The notes: a model not told the origin generated them from the sequence alone. 64,000 nt of DNA from Flavobacterium sp. 90 (GCF_004339525.1 NZ_SMGE01000001.1:1054001-1118000), one strand, 5' to 3'; shown: positions 16,344-25,769, numbered from the stretch's first letter. A program made the numbers and translations.

Positions 16344-16735
16344 ACAGCTTTTTTTTCGGATTTATTCATAATCAAAATTATTCCTAAAGTAGTGCAAACA
16401 ATAATTGCAGATATATGCGAAATAGCTGGCGTTATGCCATTGTAGTTTTTACTTAAAACGATAAGCATATCAACAAATGGAATAATTGCACCAACCAATA
16501 GCGTTATGCCTAATGCTTTTGTTTCTTTACTCAATACGAGAATGCAAAATATTAACCCTGCAAATAAATCACGGATACCTTTAATGTAATGAAAGGAATA
16601 ATCACCTTGTTCATTAAAGCGTATTCCATAACCTGCTTCTGCTGTTTCTGGTGATACGAGAAATCTTGCTCCTAGAAAAATCAATCCCAACCCCACCAGG
16701 AATACGATTGTAATAGAAATATTTTTTGTCATCAT
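16340..16735 (-). CDS. DUF4267-like four-helix membrane protein
   Basis: This 131-residue protein has four hydrophobic segments (about 8-25, 52-70, 76-92 and 103-122). Between helices 1 and 2 it carries RFLVSPETAEAGYGIRF and later YIKGIRDLFAGLIF, which are the pattern of DUF4267 proteins. Function is unknown. It overlaps the cupin gene by four bases and both lie 71 nt downstream of a Crp-type regulator, which may control them. Confidence 0.8.
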   Translation of the reverse strand: MMTKNISITIVFLVGLGLIFLGARFLVSPETAEAGYGIRFNEQGDYSFHYIKGIRDLFAGLIFCILVLSKETKALGITLLVGAIIPFVDMLIVLSKNYNGITPAISHISAIIVCTTLGIILIMNKSEKKAV

Positions 16736-16806
16736 AATATATGTTTAAAATTATGATACAAAATTCTATAACTTAATCCCGAAACTTATGCACCTAGGTT
16801 AATAAA

Positions 16807-17385
16807 TCATTTTTGATTGGAAATTCTTTTCCGAATACGACTAAGCGACTGAGGTTTCACACCTACAAAAGATGCAATATGATATTGAGAAATTCTTTGC
16901 TGTAAGTCTGGGTGTTTTTTTATAAATTTCTCATAGCGGTATTCGGGAGTATCAGTATAAAATGAGCTAAGGTCTTGAAGTAAATCTATAAAAACCAGTC
17001 CAATTATTAACCGACCAAACTTTTCTCCTTCGCTTATGGATTTGTAAAATATTTGTAAGTCGGCATTTGAAATTTGCAAAATTTCACAATCTTCTAATGC
17101 CTGAATGATTTTTGTTGACGGCGTTTGCGGCAAAAAACTCTCATAATTACAAACAAAATTGTTTTCTTGAGCAAAAGCATAAGTTTTCTCTTCACCATCT
17201 TGATTAATAAAGTAACGCATTAAGCCTTTTAAGATAAACCCAACATGTTGGCAAACTTGTCCATCTGCCAAAAAGAATTCTCCTTTTTTAACGGATTTCT
17301 CCTTAAAAAGAACTTTTATGCAATCTATATCTTTTAAGGATAGGTTGATTAATGATTGTACACTAACAATTAGTTGTTCTTTCAT
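16807..17385 (-). CDS. Crp/Fnr-family transcriptional regulator
   Basis: The start is set at MKEQLIVSVQSLINLS (192 residues); an earlier ATG adds 11 residues that do not fit the family. A cyclic-nucleotide-binding-type beta-roll (VKKGEFFLADGQVCQHVGFILKGLMRYF, about 31-58) is followed by a long dimer helix and a short C-terminal helix-turn-helix (QRISQYHIASFVGVKPQSLSRIRKRI, about 163-188). Most Bacteroidota proteins of this type lack cAMP-binding residues and respond to unknown signals. It likely regulates the DUF4267/cupin pair just downstream. Confidence 0.88.
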   Translation of the reverse strand: MKEQLIVSVQSLINLSLKDIDCIKVLFKEKSVKKGEFFLADGQVCQHVGFILKGLMRYFINQDGEEKTYAFAQENNFVCNYESFLPQTPSTKIIQALEDCEILQISNADLQIFYKSISEGEKFGRLIIGLVFIDLLQDLSSFYTDTPEYRYEKFIKKHPDLQQRISQYHIASFVGVKPQSLSRIRKRISNQK

Positions 17386-17453
17386 AATTAATTTCTTGAA
17401 TTCTCGGGTCGATCTCAAAAATTGCCATTAACTTGTTTATATCTATGACAAAC

Positions 17454-17488
17454 TACACAAAGCTACCCAAATTCGGGTTGCTTTGTGT
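17454..17488. promoter_or_regulatory. Two-part hairpin upstream of the Crp-type gene
   Basis: An outer stem (CACAAAGC with GCTTTGTG) encloses a second palindrome (ACCCAAATTCGGGT). It lies about 70 nt upstream of the Crp-type gene start and could be a regulator-binding site or a transcript hairpin. Confidence 0.4.
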
Positions 17489-17574
17489 GATGAATTATTA
17501 AAAATTATTAAGATGCACTTCGGATAATAGTATAATAATCTTCAAAAAATAGGTTAAATATTTGAATGCTTCGC

Positions 17575-17692
17575 GTTACTAAGACAAAGCTTCACAGAAA
17601 TCTGAAGCTTTTTTCGTTTAATTACCTTTGTTTAAACAATATTACACAAAGCCTGAAACATTTGCGCAGCTTTTCAAGAAGAACTCTTCAAA
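17575..17692 (+). repeat. tRNA-terminator relic plus half hairpin repeat
   Basis: TTACTAAGACAAAGCTTCACAGAAATCTGAAGCTTTTTTC (17575-17615, the stem pairs fully) copies the tRNA terminator. Next, 17657-17692 carries ATTTGCGCAGCTTTTC and AAGAAGAACTCTTC, a half-copy of the hairpin repeat found in the immunity array at 28-30 kb. Confidence 0.65.
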
Positions 17693-17782
17693 TAAACTAG
17701 AGGATATTTTTTTATCTTTGAAATTCAAAATTTTTAAAGCAAATGGCTTTATCTTTGAGTCTTTAGAAAATTGATAATCATT

Positions 17783-18187
17783 ATGGAACAGATAGTACAT
17801 CAAGGAAGAAACGTTAAACGTTTTAGAGAAATGCTTGGCATCAAACAAGAATCGTTGGCTTTTGATCTGGGAAATGACTGGAATCAGAAGAAAATTTCTA
17901 TACTGGAGCAGAAAGATGTAATTGAAGATAATCTGTTGAAACAAATTTCAACAGTATTAAAAATTCCTGTGGAAGCTTTTCAGAATTTTGATGAGGAAAA
18001 GGCAGTGAATTTAATTTCGTGTAATTTCTCAGATAATGCAATGTTCAATAACAAGATTGAAGTTTTTAATAATAATCCGATTGAGGAAATCAAAAAACTT
18101 CACGAAGAAAAAATTGCTTTATTTGAGCGCATGCTGAAAGAAAAAGATGAAATGATGACAAAGCTCGAAAAATTAATCAATAAATAA
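17783..18187 (+). CDS. XRE-type helix-turn-helix regulator with coiled-coil tail
   Basis: The ATG at 17783 (MEQIVHQGRNVKRFREMLGIKQESLAFDLG) starts the conserved part; a TTG four codons earlier is unlikely. The 134-residue protein has a Cro/C1-type helix-turn-helix (about 9-64) and a charged heptad-like C-terminus (about 97-134, KKLHEEKIALFERMLKEKDEMMTKLEKLI) for oligomerisation. TATCTTTG -7 boxes lie at 17713 and 17750, the second 26 nt before the ATG. It is a plausible regulator of accessory genes; its target is unknown. Confidence 0.85.
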   Translation: MEQIVHQGRNVKRFREMLGIKQESLAFDLGNDWNQKKISILEQKDVIEDNLLKQISTVLKIPVEAFQNFDEEKAVNLISCNFSDNAMFNNKIEVFNNNPIEEIKKLHEEKIALFERMLKEKDEMMTKLEKLINK

Positions 18188-18238
18188 TTTCAGAATAATT
18201 CTTATTCATATATGAAAACATTAAATTAAGAAAATTTC

Positions 18239-18838
18239 CTATTCTAAACTGATTTCTATTTTTGATATGTAATCTTCATTTACATCTAAAACATTTTCTT
18301 TTAGATGTAAAATATCTTCCAAAAAAGCTTCAGTTCTATTGATGTAGAATTCCATAATTGAACTAATTTCTTTATTTTCTAATAATTTCAGAAGATCAAT
18401 TGTTAGAACACTTTTCTTGAAATTTCCTATTTCTCTTTCATATAAACAATTATCTAAAACCTCATTCATATTCAATTCTTCAAAAGCATTTGAGCGAAAG
18501 AAAAATGGCTTGGAGACTTCATTTCTATTATTATAATTTATGTTCTTAAAAAAATCAAACTCTACTTTAGCAATCACAATATTCTTATCGTAAATATTAT
18601 ATTTTGAAATAAAACTCAAATTAGCATCGAGAAAAACATCTTCAAAATCCGGAATAAGAATTGCATATAAATTAGACAAATCAAGTATTTTGAAAAAAGA
18701 ATTAATATAATCTGTATCAAATACTTCAATAGAAACATTATATTCTATATCACTTTTACAATTGGTTCTTACCAAAGGAATATCTTTATATGTTGCCAGA
18801 AATTTTTGAGATATTATATTGTATTTCAATCTGTTCAT
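18239..18838 (-). CDS. Protein of unknown function, immunity-like context
   Basis: This 199-residue cytoplasmic protein is Asn-, Ile- and Phe-rich with no recognised domain. It has no signal peptide or membrane helix. Upstream lies a copy of the hairpin repeat (18890-18985), and 43 nt before the ATG a short frame ends (HLREHLEFFK then stop), similar to the toxin-tail remnants seen before other genes here. That context, rather than homology, suggests a stray immunity gene. Confidence 0.55.
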   Translation of the reverse strand: MNRLKYNIISQKFLATYKDIPLVRTNCKSDIEYNVSIEVFDTDYINSFFKILDLSNLYAILIPDFEDVFLDANLSFISKYNIYDKNIVIAKVEFDFFKNINYNNRNEVSKPFFFRSNAFEELNMNEVLDNCLYEREIGNFKKSVLTIDLLKLLENKEISSIMEFYINRTEAFLEDILHLKENVLDVNEDYISKIEISLE

Positions 18839-18889
18839 ATGAGATATTATTATTTTTAAATTTATTACGTTTTAAATTTATTTGAAAAA

Positions 18890-18985
18890 CTCAAGATGTT
18901 CTCGCAGATGTCTCTGACTTTGCATCGCTTATTAAACAAATCTAGTCTAAAAAACGAAAACATTATAAAGCCAAAATCGCTCATC
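18890..18985. repeat. Partial copy of the hairpin-bounded repeat
   Basis: Contains GCAGATGTCTCTGACTTTGC (one arm decayed) followed by the shared spacer phrase TTATTAAACAAATCTAGTC and AAAAAACGAAAACATTATAAAG. This matches one half of the ~205-bp elements at 28160 and 29566. Confidence 0.7.
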
Positions 18986-19016
18986 CTTTTAATCTAACAT
19001 TCTTTATTCCAATTAA

Positions 19017-19499
19017 TTAATCCTCACTTATAAAATATGTGAAAGCAATTTTTAAATCATCAACAAATACAATTGCCATATCAAATGTGTTGTCAGTAAT
19101 AGGATCCCAACCTGCGCCATTTTTACTTTTCCAAGGACTTTGAGACCAATTAGTGAAACACTTAGTATCAGATTCTTTAAATTTAGAAGTAAGAAGATCT
19201 CTGTAATATTCAGCTTTTTCTGTTGGCATAATTTCACAACCTGTGTAAGCTAAGTCAAAATTAAATGCATTTAAAAGTAACTCTGAACATTCAGAAAAAT
19301 TCAATTCGTTCCATTTGTTCGCTAATGGATTTCTATTTTCAGAAACACAAATATTGTCAATATCCTTTATAATATCTGAACTGGCTCTATCTCTGTCAAC
19401 AATAAAACTGTCTCCCCAATAGAACTCATCCATTCCAAACTCTTTGTATAATTCTTGTTTTTTCATTTTAAACGGCTCTGAGTTATTGTTAATGCCCAT
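19017..19499 (-). CDS. Small acidic protein of unknown function
   Basis: The start is set at MGINNNSEPFKMKKQ (161 residues), because the longer frame overlaps the upstream gene by over 130 nt. This ATG lies 1 nt after the upstream TGA. Visible features are FGMDEFYWGDSFIVDRDRASSDI and a C-terminal TFDMAIVFVDDLKIAFTYFISED, with three cysteines and several conserved-looking Trp. No family is recognised. Tight coupling to the exported TPR-like protein upstream and the accessory setting suggest the two act together, for example as effector and cytoplasmic partner; this is inference. Confidence 0.6.
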   Translation of the reverse strand: MGINNNSEPFKMKKQELYKEFGMDEFYWGDSFIVDRDRASSDIIKDIDNICVSENRNPLANKWNELNFSECSELLLNAFNFDLAYTGCEIMPTEKAEYYRDLLTSKFKESDTKCFTNWSQSPWKSKNGAGWDPITDNTFDMAIVFVDDLKIAFTYFISED

Positions 19500-19500
19500 A

Positions 19501-20544
19501 TCAATTACAATTATCAAGAAACAATTGTTTTGCATTTGCCTGTCCCAACATGGAAATTTCCAACCATACTTTACACGCTTTTTCCTTTTCTCCTGATTCA
19601 AAATATACAGCCGCTTTATTATATAAAGCATCTATATTTTTGTGATCATAATAATAAGATTCTGAAAAATACGTAATCGACTCTGAATATCTCTTTTCTT
19701 GGTAAGCCGCTATTCCCTTATTAAAATAATCCGAAGATTTTCTTAGATCTTCCATTTTTCCGCCATAATTCCTTTCAAAATCAGTTAAATCTTTTGTAAA
19801 AAATATTACTGAAATTCCCCAATATCTTTTTGTAATTTCACTTTTGAGAACAAATGGAATTTCAATAGATTCATAATCCTGAAAATCTTTTAAATTCCAT
19901 TTTTCAAATGAATGATCAATAACTTTTTTAATTAATTTTATTCTTGAAGAATCATTTTGTGTCCAAAATGTTATTTCTGTCTTTACTTTTTTTTGTGCAG
20001 GATAAATTTTTAAATTTCCCACCAATTCAAAATTTGAGTAATTATTTTTAAAGGCCTTATTCAAATCTAGTTCAATCGGTGTGTTAGTTTTTGGCGTAAA
20101 TAATTTTGAAGCGATTATATTTTTTTTGTTTTTATTTTCTTCTTTATACTTTGCCAAAACCACTTCTTGCTTAGTAAAATATAATCTTTTTAGTTTATCA
20201 TCTGTTAAGCCTTCAATTTGCTCACTTAATATTAGAGAGTCATTACTAACTTTTTCAATGATAAATCCTCCATATTGAGATGTTTTCATCAAATTGTTAA
20301 TTAAATTAAAGTTCAAACAGCTTTCATTAATCCTATGAATTGGATTTGAATTAATACATAATTTATTTTGATCAATTCGATACTCCGCATAAGCAGAATC
20401 TTCTACAAATCGATCAAAAAGATCACTTCCATCTTTCATTTCTACTTTGTACTTTACCCAATATCCTTGTATTTCCAAAAGCTTGGTCTGTCCATAATTA
20501 TTAGTAAAGAAAAATATGGATATAATAATAAAAAAAATCTTCAT
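19501..20544 (-). CDS. Exported protein with C-terminal TPR repeats
   Basis: The start is set at MKIFFIIISIFFFTNNYGQ (signal peptide 1-19; 347 residues); the upstream ATG adds 21 residues before the signal. An N-terminal domain (about 20-270; strands such as ELVGNLKIYPAQKKVKTEITFW) has no recognised family, and two TPR-like helical pairs follow (SSDYFNKGIAAYQEKRYSESITYFSESYYYDHKNIDALYNKAAVYFESGEKEKACKVW split over 270-340). Short terminal motif FLDNC. It is exported to the periplasm or beyond. The next gene begins 1 nt after its stop. Confidence 0.7.
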   Translation of the reverse strand: MKIFFIIISIFFFTNNYGQTKLLEIQGYWVKYKVEMKDGSDLFDRFVEDSAYAEYRIDQNKLCINSNPIHRINESCLNFNLINNLMKTSQYGGFIIEKVSNDSLILSEQIEGLTDDKLKRLYFTKQEVVLAKYKEENKNKKNIIASKLFTPKTNTPIELDLNKAFKNNYSNFELVGNLKIYPAQKKVKTEITFWTQNDSSRIKLIKKVIDHSFEKWNLKDFQDYESIEIPFVLKSEITKRYWGISVIFFTKDLTDFERNYGGKMEDLRKSSDYFNKGIAAYQEKRYSESITYFSESYYYDHKNIDALYNKAAVYFESGEKEKACKVWLEISMLGQANAKQLFLDNCN

Positions 20545-20613
20545 TTTTGTATTTATAGGGTTTCGATTTATTGTAATTTTTAAATTAAAAACTGAGCTTC
20601 CAAGCACAAAACC

Positions 20614-20735
20614 CTGCTCTTCGAGTTATTCCTGCAAGCGCTGCGCAAATGTCTCTGACTTTGCACCACTTCTTAAAACAAATCTACTCTAAAAAACCAA
20701 AAAGTCACAAACTCTCTGACTTTACCTCAAAACTA
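20614..20735. repeat. Partial copy of the hairpin-bounded repeat
   Basis: GCGCTGCGCAAATGTCTCTG followed by ACTTTGCACCACTTCTTAAAAC and AAATCTACTCTAAAAAACC matches the left half and spacer of the ~205-bp elements; a second ACTCTCTGACTTTAC lies at 20710. It fills part of the 344-nt gap between divergent genes. Confidence 0.7.
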
Positions 20736-20888
20736 ATGTAAAACATATTGATTAAACAATTTATTTTCATTCTTACTCCCAACCTTTTGTAGCAAATAAT
20801 CATCTATAGAGATAGAAACCGGAAACAAAACAATGGTTCCTTTTTCGATAAAAATGTTATCTTTCTCTAATTTAAATTGAATTGTCTG

Positions 20889-22400
20889 ATGATTACAAAA
20901 TACTCTAAAAAGCTACTTTTCATTTTTGTTCTTCTGGCTCAGGCTTGTTTTGGACAAAAAGTTTTTAAAATCAAAGAAGGACAGTTGCAATTTATTAACG
21001 CCGATAAAGGTGTTTTTATAAAAAAAGGAAATTCATATTATCATCTAAAATTACCTCGAATAAATGATTATGAAGATTTACCTGAAGGAGTTAAATATGA
21101 ACTGGACGATGTAACTCCGGAAGAAATAAATAACCTTAAAAAGGATTCGGCAACTATTTCTGCTTTAGACATTATAAAGTTTGATTTTGAAAATTTAGAA
21201 ACAAAAAAGGTTATAACTAAAAACAAAAGCAATCAGAATAATTATCAATTTTATAAATACAATGGAAATTTCTTCGCTATAGATTTTCTTAAGGATTCAT
21301 CCCAAAAACCGGTCAAAAAGTTCTTACTGAATTACTGTATTCTGGATTTTGGAAATAATAACAAAATTATTTCCCATAATGAAGGCTTTATAGTTTCGAC
21401 AAAAGAGAAAGTCAAATTTTCGTTTAAAGACAAGGATTTAAACGATGCTTTTAAAAATCATGAAACAGAAAACCTTAAAAGCTTTACTACTGCAGAAGTA
21501 TATTTTGAGAATGAAAGCAAATTGCAAATTAATAATGGTTTCTATAAAACTGACACTTTATGGAATAAGAAATTAAAAATTAAGGATATTTATAATGAAA
21601 GTGTTATATCTAAATCATTTGACTCAATTGCTTTTAATATTTTTTTCATCGTAGGTTATCAAAAGGGAAAAATAAATCTTTACAATTATGCTTTTCAAAA
21701 TTTAGATATTCAAAATCTAAAAGCTGCTAGTTTGAGAAAACATTTTCCTTTAATGCAGATTATCGAAGGAAATTCTTTGAAAACTATAAATCTAATCGGA
21801 AAAGATTCAAAGATGAGTGATTATAATATGGAAGGAACGCCTTTTAGCGTTAGTTTTTCTGATTATTTTGACGATCAAACGGCTGATTTTAAGATCATTC
21901 AGAAAAATGGAATGTTCTATTTAGAACCTTACTCTATTTCAATCAGTTCAATTGTTCCTGATGTTCGAAAATTCCGAAAAGAATTGCAACTCTTGGATTC
22001 TAATGAATTTGAAACTGTTGAATTTTTAGACGAAATGGCTTCAATAACAACACAATCTGAAATAGCGGCTTTTAGTATTAAAGATCCAATTATGATCTAT
22101 GTAAAACTCAAAAACGGAAAATTTAATCTCACCACAATTGAATACTTAATTGCCGAAAATCCAGACGAAAAAATTATCGCTTTTAATAATAAACTGCCTA
22201 AAAACTTAGATTCGATTAAAACTATTAGTAATCAAAAGTATCTAATTGAAAAAGGTGGATTATTTACTTATTATCCAATAATGAAAGCAATAAAATATAA
22301 AAAACTTGAGGATTTCAAAGAGAATTTTGCCCGATTTGAATTGCCCAACGGACAAAAAGGCTGGCTGGATTTAAAAGGAAACGAATACTTAGATAATTAA
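20889..22400 (+). CDS. Exported protein of unknown function with WG-like end
   Basis: Start ATG at 20889; MITKYSKKLLFIFVLLAQACFGQ is a signal peptide. The 503-residue mature protein is dominated by beta-strand-like repeats such as KNGMFYLEPYSISISS and LKNGKFNLTTIEYLIA, ending with ELPNGQKGWLDLKGNEYL, similar to WG/KWG repeat units. No catalytic motif is seen. The gene begins a run of three exported-protein genes (with 22424 and 23197) separated by short gaps, so they may form one operon. Function is unknown; a cell-envelope or host/competitor-contact role is only a guess. Confidence 0.65.
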   Translation: MITKYSKKLLFIFVLLAQACFGQKVFKIKEGQLQFINADKGVFIKKGNSYYHLKLPRINDYEDLPEGVKYELDDVTPEEINNLKKDSATISALDIIKFDFENLETKKVITKNKSNQNNYQFYKYNGNFFAIDFLKDSSQKPVKKFLLNYCILDFGNNNKIISHNEGFIVSTKEKVKFSFKDKDLNDAFKNHETENLKSFTTAEVYFENESKLQINNGFYKTDTLWNKKLKIKDIYNESVISKSFDSIAFNIFFIVGYQKGKINLYNYAFQNLDIQNLKAASLRKHFPLMQIIEGNSLKTINLIGKDSKMSDYNMEGTPFSVSFSDYFDDQTADFKIIQKNGMFYLEPYSISISSIVPDVRKFRKELQLLDSNEFETVEFLDEMASITTQSEIAAFSIKDPIMIYVKLKNGKFNLTTIEYLIAENPDEKIIAFNNKLPKNLDSIKTISNQKYLIEKGGLFTYYPIMKAIKYKKLEDFKENFARFELPNGQKGWLDLKGNEYLDN

Positions 22401-22423
22401 ATTAGAAAGAAACACAATTGACC

Positions 22424-23143
22424 ATGACAAAACTATTTCCGTTATTATTTTCGTTGCTATTTATTTCTTATACTTCACAAAATAAACCTCTCGAAATTGA
22501 AAAAGAGAATCCTATTGGAATCGGAATATTAGAAATTAATTCCCATCAATCCTTAAATATATATTTATCTAAAAATCTTGATGAAGTATTTGATACCATA
22601 ACATTTGACCAGATTTATATTGGAAATAAAAGCGGAAGTGTCGAAATTAACTCCGATGTTTTAAAAACAAAACTGAAACCTTATGCCCTTTCTGCCAGTT
22701 CAGGCACAGTACAAAGTGAAGCACTTGTCAATCAAGGTTTAGGTGGTTATGGAACGACTTTAAAATTTACTGTGATTGAATCTAATCCTAAATATTTTAA
22801 AGTAATCTTAAATGAATCCACAAAAGAAATTGGATATATTAAGGCTGGAGAAAATACCGAAAAACAATACACTTTTAAGAGTTGGAAAGATTATCTGCAA
22901 AGCGTCCAAATGATAAATATTGATACTAAAACAGCTCTTTATGATAAGCCTGGCGGATTAAAAATTAATACAGTCGATAATCATTGTTATTTAAAAATAA
23001 CAGACGTTAAAAATGAATGGGCAAAAATTGAACCTGCCAAAAATATCGTTGGAAATGAAAATTGTAAAAACATAATAGGCTGGATAAAATGGCATAATAA
23101 GGATACAATTACAGTTAAAATAATTGTACGAACTATAGACTAA
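22424..23143 (+). CDS. Exported protein with SH3-like C-terminal part
   Basis: Start ATG at 22424 (TTG two codons upstream is less likely). A signal peptide (about 1-18) is followed by a beta-rich domain. The segment ALYDKPGGLKINTVDNHCYLKITDVKNEWAKIEPAK (about 165-200) followed by GWIKW resembles a bacterial SH3 domain, which often binds cell-wall or protein ligands. Length is 239 residues. It lies 23 nt after the preceding exported-protein gene and 53 nt before the next one. Confidence 0.65.
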   Translation: MTKLFPLLFSLLFISYTSQNKPLEIEKENPIGIGILEINSHQSLNIYLSKNLDEVFDTITFDQIYIGNKSGSVEINSDVLKTKLKPYALSASSGTVQSEALVNQGLGGYGTTLKFTVIESNPKYFKVILNESTKEIGYIKAGENTEKQYTFKSWKDYLQSVQMINIDTKTALYDKPGGLKINTVDNHCYLKITDVKNEWAKIEPAKNIVGNENCKNIIGWIKWHNKDTITVKIIVRTID

Positions 23144-23196
23144 AAGAACATAAAACTTAGGTTTCAAAGATCCTTAATTAACTTCAAAAGTAATTC

Positions 23197-24189
23197 ATGA
23201 AAGCAATAATTTTAATATTCTTAAGTATTTGTTCCATCGCAAATTGTCAAAACAAAAAAACTAATACGGCAATTAGAGATCGTACTTTAAAAATTCCGAA
23301 AGGTTACACTAAGCAAAAATCTTCAGAACCATATTTGACTTGTGGTACAGATGATTACACTTACATACCAAATGCTGAGAACTACGCTTCTGGTTTTTAT
23401 AAAAAGGGAAATCAGGTTTATTGCAAAGGGATATTGACAGATATTGATGGTGATAAATTTCGTTCGCTTTGGTTCAATTATTACAAAAACAATGACAATG
23501 TATATTATTACACCAGAGAACTCGGGTTACAAAGAATTCCAGGCATCGATGCGGCTTCAACTGAAACTTTTAGTTCTTTTATAGCCGATAAAAATTACTT
23601 ATACATTAGAACTTCAAAAGTAATTGAAAGACAAGGTCTAAAAATTGTATCAGATTATATAAGCTATAAAGAAGCTATTCCCGCAAAAAACACCAATAAT
23701 AATAGCAATAGCAGTTATACATACGTAAATTATTATCTGTTCAAAAATAGTAAAGGATATTGGATTGTAAAACTTTCTAATGTTGTGTCTTATAATTTTT
23801 TGGGAAAAACATACAACCATAAATGGGATATCGTTTATCAAAAAGATAAAGTAGAAGATGAAGTAGAAGACATTATATACAACTCTGCAGGTATAGATGT
23901 TAGACCAGAATTTCCAGGCGGAATAAGTAAGTTTCAGAATTTTGTAGATAAAAAATTCAAAGTAGAGGAAAAAGACCTTAGCGGAAGAATTTACTCAACC
24001 TTTATAGTTGAAAAAGACGGAAGTTTATCTGATATAAAAATCCTTAGAGATCTTGGATATGGAACCGGAAAAGAACTAATCAGGGTTTTAAAATTATCAC
24101 CAAAATGGAAACCCGGTCTTCAAAATGGACAAAAGGTAAGATGTCTTTATGCTATACCTTATAGGATAAATTCATCGCTGGATCATTAA
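23197..24189 (+). CDS. DKNYY-like/TonB C-terminal domain exported protein
   Basis: This 330-residue protein has a signal peptide or weak lipoprotein signal (SIANC, atypical lipobox). The middle (about 45-215) has NYASGFYKKGNQVYCKG and FIADKNYLYIRTSKV segments of the DKNYY type. The C-terminus (about 235-325) is a TonB C-terminal-like domain: VRPEFPGGISKFQNFV, STFIVEKDGSLSDIKIL and PKWKPGLQNGQKVRCLYAIPY. Because there is no N-terminal membrane anchor, it is not a classical energy transducer. It ends the run of exported genes and is followed by a terminator. Confidence 0.8.
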   Translation: MKAIILIFLSICSIANCQNKKTNTAIRDRTLKIPKGYTKQKSSEPYLTCGTDDYTYIPNAENYASGFYKKGNQVYCKGILTDIDGDKFRSLWFNYYKNNDNVYYYTRELGLQRIPGIDAASTETFSSFIADKNYLYIRTSKVIERQGLKIVSDYISYKEAIPAKNTNNNSNSSYTYVNYYLFKNSKGYWIVKLSNVVSYNFLGKTYNHKWDIVYQKDKVEDEVEDIIYNSAGIDVRPEFPGGISKFQNFVDKKFKVEEKDLSGRIYSTFIVEKDGSLSDIKILRDLGYGTGKELIRVLKLSPKWKPGLQNGQKVRCLYAIPYRINSSLDH

Positions 24190-24209
24190 TATTCTTTTCA
24201 AATGATCTG

Positions 24210-24340
24210 CAAAATGATTCGAAAATTGTCGTGTTAGCGCTAATAAAACAAAGCTTCAGAGAAATCTGGAGCTTTTTTATTTTAATAATATTGTACAAAG
24301 GCTTGTACAGCTTTTCATAATAAACTCTTTATAGAGTTGG
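24210..24340 (+). repeat. tRNA-end relic, terminator and half hairpin repeat
   Basis: ATTCGAAAATTGTCGTG then CTAATAAAACAAAGCTTCAG-AGAAAT-CTGGAGCTTTTTTA (terminator stem 24249-24280) repeats the tRNA-end/terminator unit and probably ends the upstream exported-gene run. At 24303-24340, GTACAGCTTTTCATAATAAAC and TCTTTATAGAG is a decayed half-copy of the hairpin repeat. The rest of the gap to 24526 holds no gene. Confidence 0.7.
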
Positions 24341-24526
24341 GATTCTTTTTTTATACAAATTGATAAATCATTTTAGTTAATCATTTCTTAATCCATTAAG
24401 AAAGTCATTAGTATTACTATAAATTCGTCTTATCAATCCGTATGAAATAGGCTATGTTTTAAAGAAGGACTAATTACCACGATATTCCAAAAACAAATCT
24501 TAAAAACAACTTTTTATCTTTAGAAA

Positions 24527-25681
24527 TTGATTTATACCACACTTTTAAATATTGCGATTTTTCAGGGAATAGTCTTAGGCTTAATTATTTTAAAGTCTTC
24601 TGTATTCAATAGTAATTCAAATAAATATCTGGCATGTTTACTATTTACACTTTCGATTATTTTACTGAATCATGTTTTTGAGATTGAAGATGCTTTTACT
24701 CCCTACCCTTTCTTACTCTTTATTAATCATGTCGAATGGGTATTTTTAATACCTGCTTTCCTATTTCTGTTTATTATAAACCGAATTGATGATACTGTAA
24801 AAAATAAACAGAAATCTTATTTGTGTTTTGTTCCATTTGCCTATTCCGCCGTTCTTAATATTATACAAGATCTTGATCATGTTGCAGGAATTTATACTAT
24901 TCCTGAGTCAGGCATTAGTATAATAAACATACTTGGTTTGATTCACCTTGTTTTGGCCGTTACATTTATCCCATTCCTGTTGCTTTACTCTTATTTTATG
25001 ATAAGACATTTAAAAGATTCACAGGAAAAAAAATGGATAATTACCTTATTGACAATTGTTTCTTCAATGGTATTCGCTTTTCTTATTATTGCTCTAGTGG
25101 GTTTATTTCTTCAATTTGACATTTCTTCTACTATGAGCGTTCTGGCTCTGTCTGCAACATTCATAATTCATTGGACAGCTTATATAGGCATTTACAAATA
25201 CAAACTTGCTAAAAACAAAGATGCTATCTATAATTTTCTAAATAACGATTTAGCTCTTTCGTCTGCCAGTATTCAAATTATAGAAAACAGCCTAACAGAA
25301 GAAAATAGTACTCTGGAAGAATATAAGGAATCTATCACGGCAGATAATCTTTATTTTCAAAAACTGGAACTTCTTTGCAAAGAGCAGCATATTTATACGG
25401 ACAGTACATTAAACCGAGAAAAAGTCGCCGAAAAACTAGGCATAAGCGCCGGATATCTTTCACTAATTGTAAACACGATAACAGGAGATAACTTTGCCAA
25501 TTATATTAATCAATATCGGGTTGAAGCTGTTAAGGAAATGATCTCAAATCCTGAATATGAAAATTATAATTTGTTGACAATGGGATTAGAATCCGGGTTT
25601 ACTTCTAAGACAACTTTTTATAAAGCTTTTAAAAAAGTTACCGGTCAAACACCAAATGAATATAAAAATACCTGCAAATAG
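24527..25681 (+). CDS. AraC-family regulator with multi-helix membrane N-terminus
   Basis: This 384-residue protein has about seven hydrophobic segments (to about 225), then a C-terminal AraC-type DNA-binding domain (about 275-384): LNREKVAEKLGISAGYLSLIVNTITGDNFANYINQYRVE and YNLLTMGLESGFTSKTTFYKAFKKVTGQTPNEYK. Such membrane-bound AraC proteins are common in Flavobacteriia. The start is a TTG at 24527, because no ATG lies near and the first helix starts right after (TLLNIAIFQGIVLGLIIL). A TATCTTTA box at 24515 is very close to it. It may regulate the adjacent beta-barrel gene. Confidence 0.85.
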   Translation: MIYTTLLNIAIFQGIVLGLIILKSSVFNSNSNKYLACLLFTLSIILLNHVFEIEDAFTPYPFLLFINHVEWVFLIPAFLFLFIINRIDDTVKNKQKSYLCFVPFAYSAVLNIIQDLDHVAGIYTIPESGISIINILGLIHLVLAVTFIPFLLLYSYFMIRHLKDSQEKKWIITLLTIVSSMVFAFLIIALVGLFLQFDISSTMSVLALSATFIIHWTAYIGIYKYKLAKNKDAIYNFLNNDLALSSASIQIIENSLTEENSTLEEYKESITADNLYFQKLELLCKEQHIYTDSTLNREKVAEKLGISAGYLSLIVNTITGDNFANYINQYRVEAVKEMISNPEYENYNLLTMGLESGFTSKTTFYKAFKKVTGQTPNEYKNTCK

Positions 25682-25769
25682 GTGCCAATTTATCCATTTT
25701 TGAGGTTTTGAAACCTTTTATAGTTTTTCTTAAGTGAATTTTGGCTTCAAATAATTCAAATCAATTTTT

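Noticed and set aside
23197..24189. A classical TonB energy transducer
   Set aside because: The C-terminal domain fits, but there is an export signal instead of an N-terminal membrane anchor, and no proline-rich spacer.
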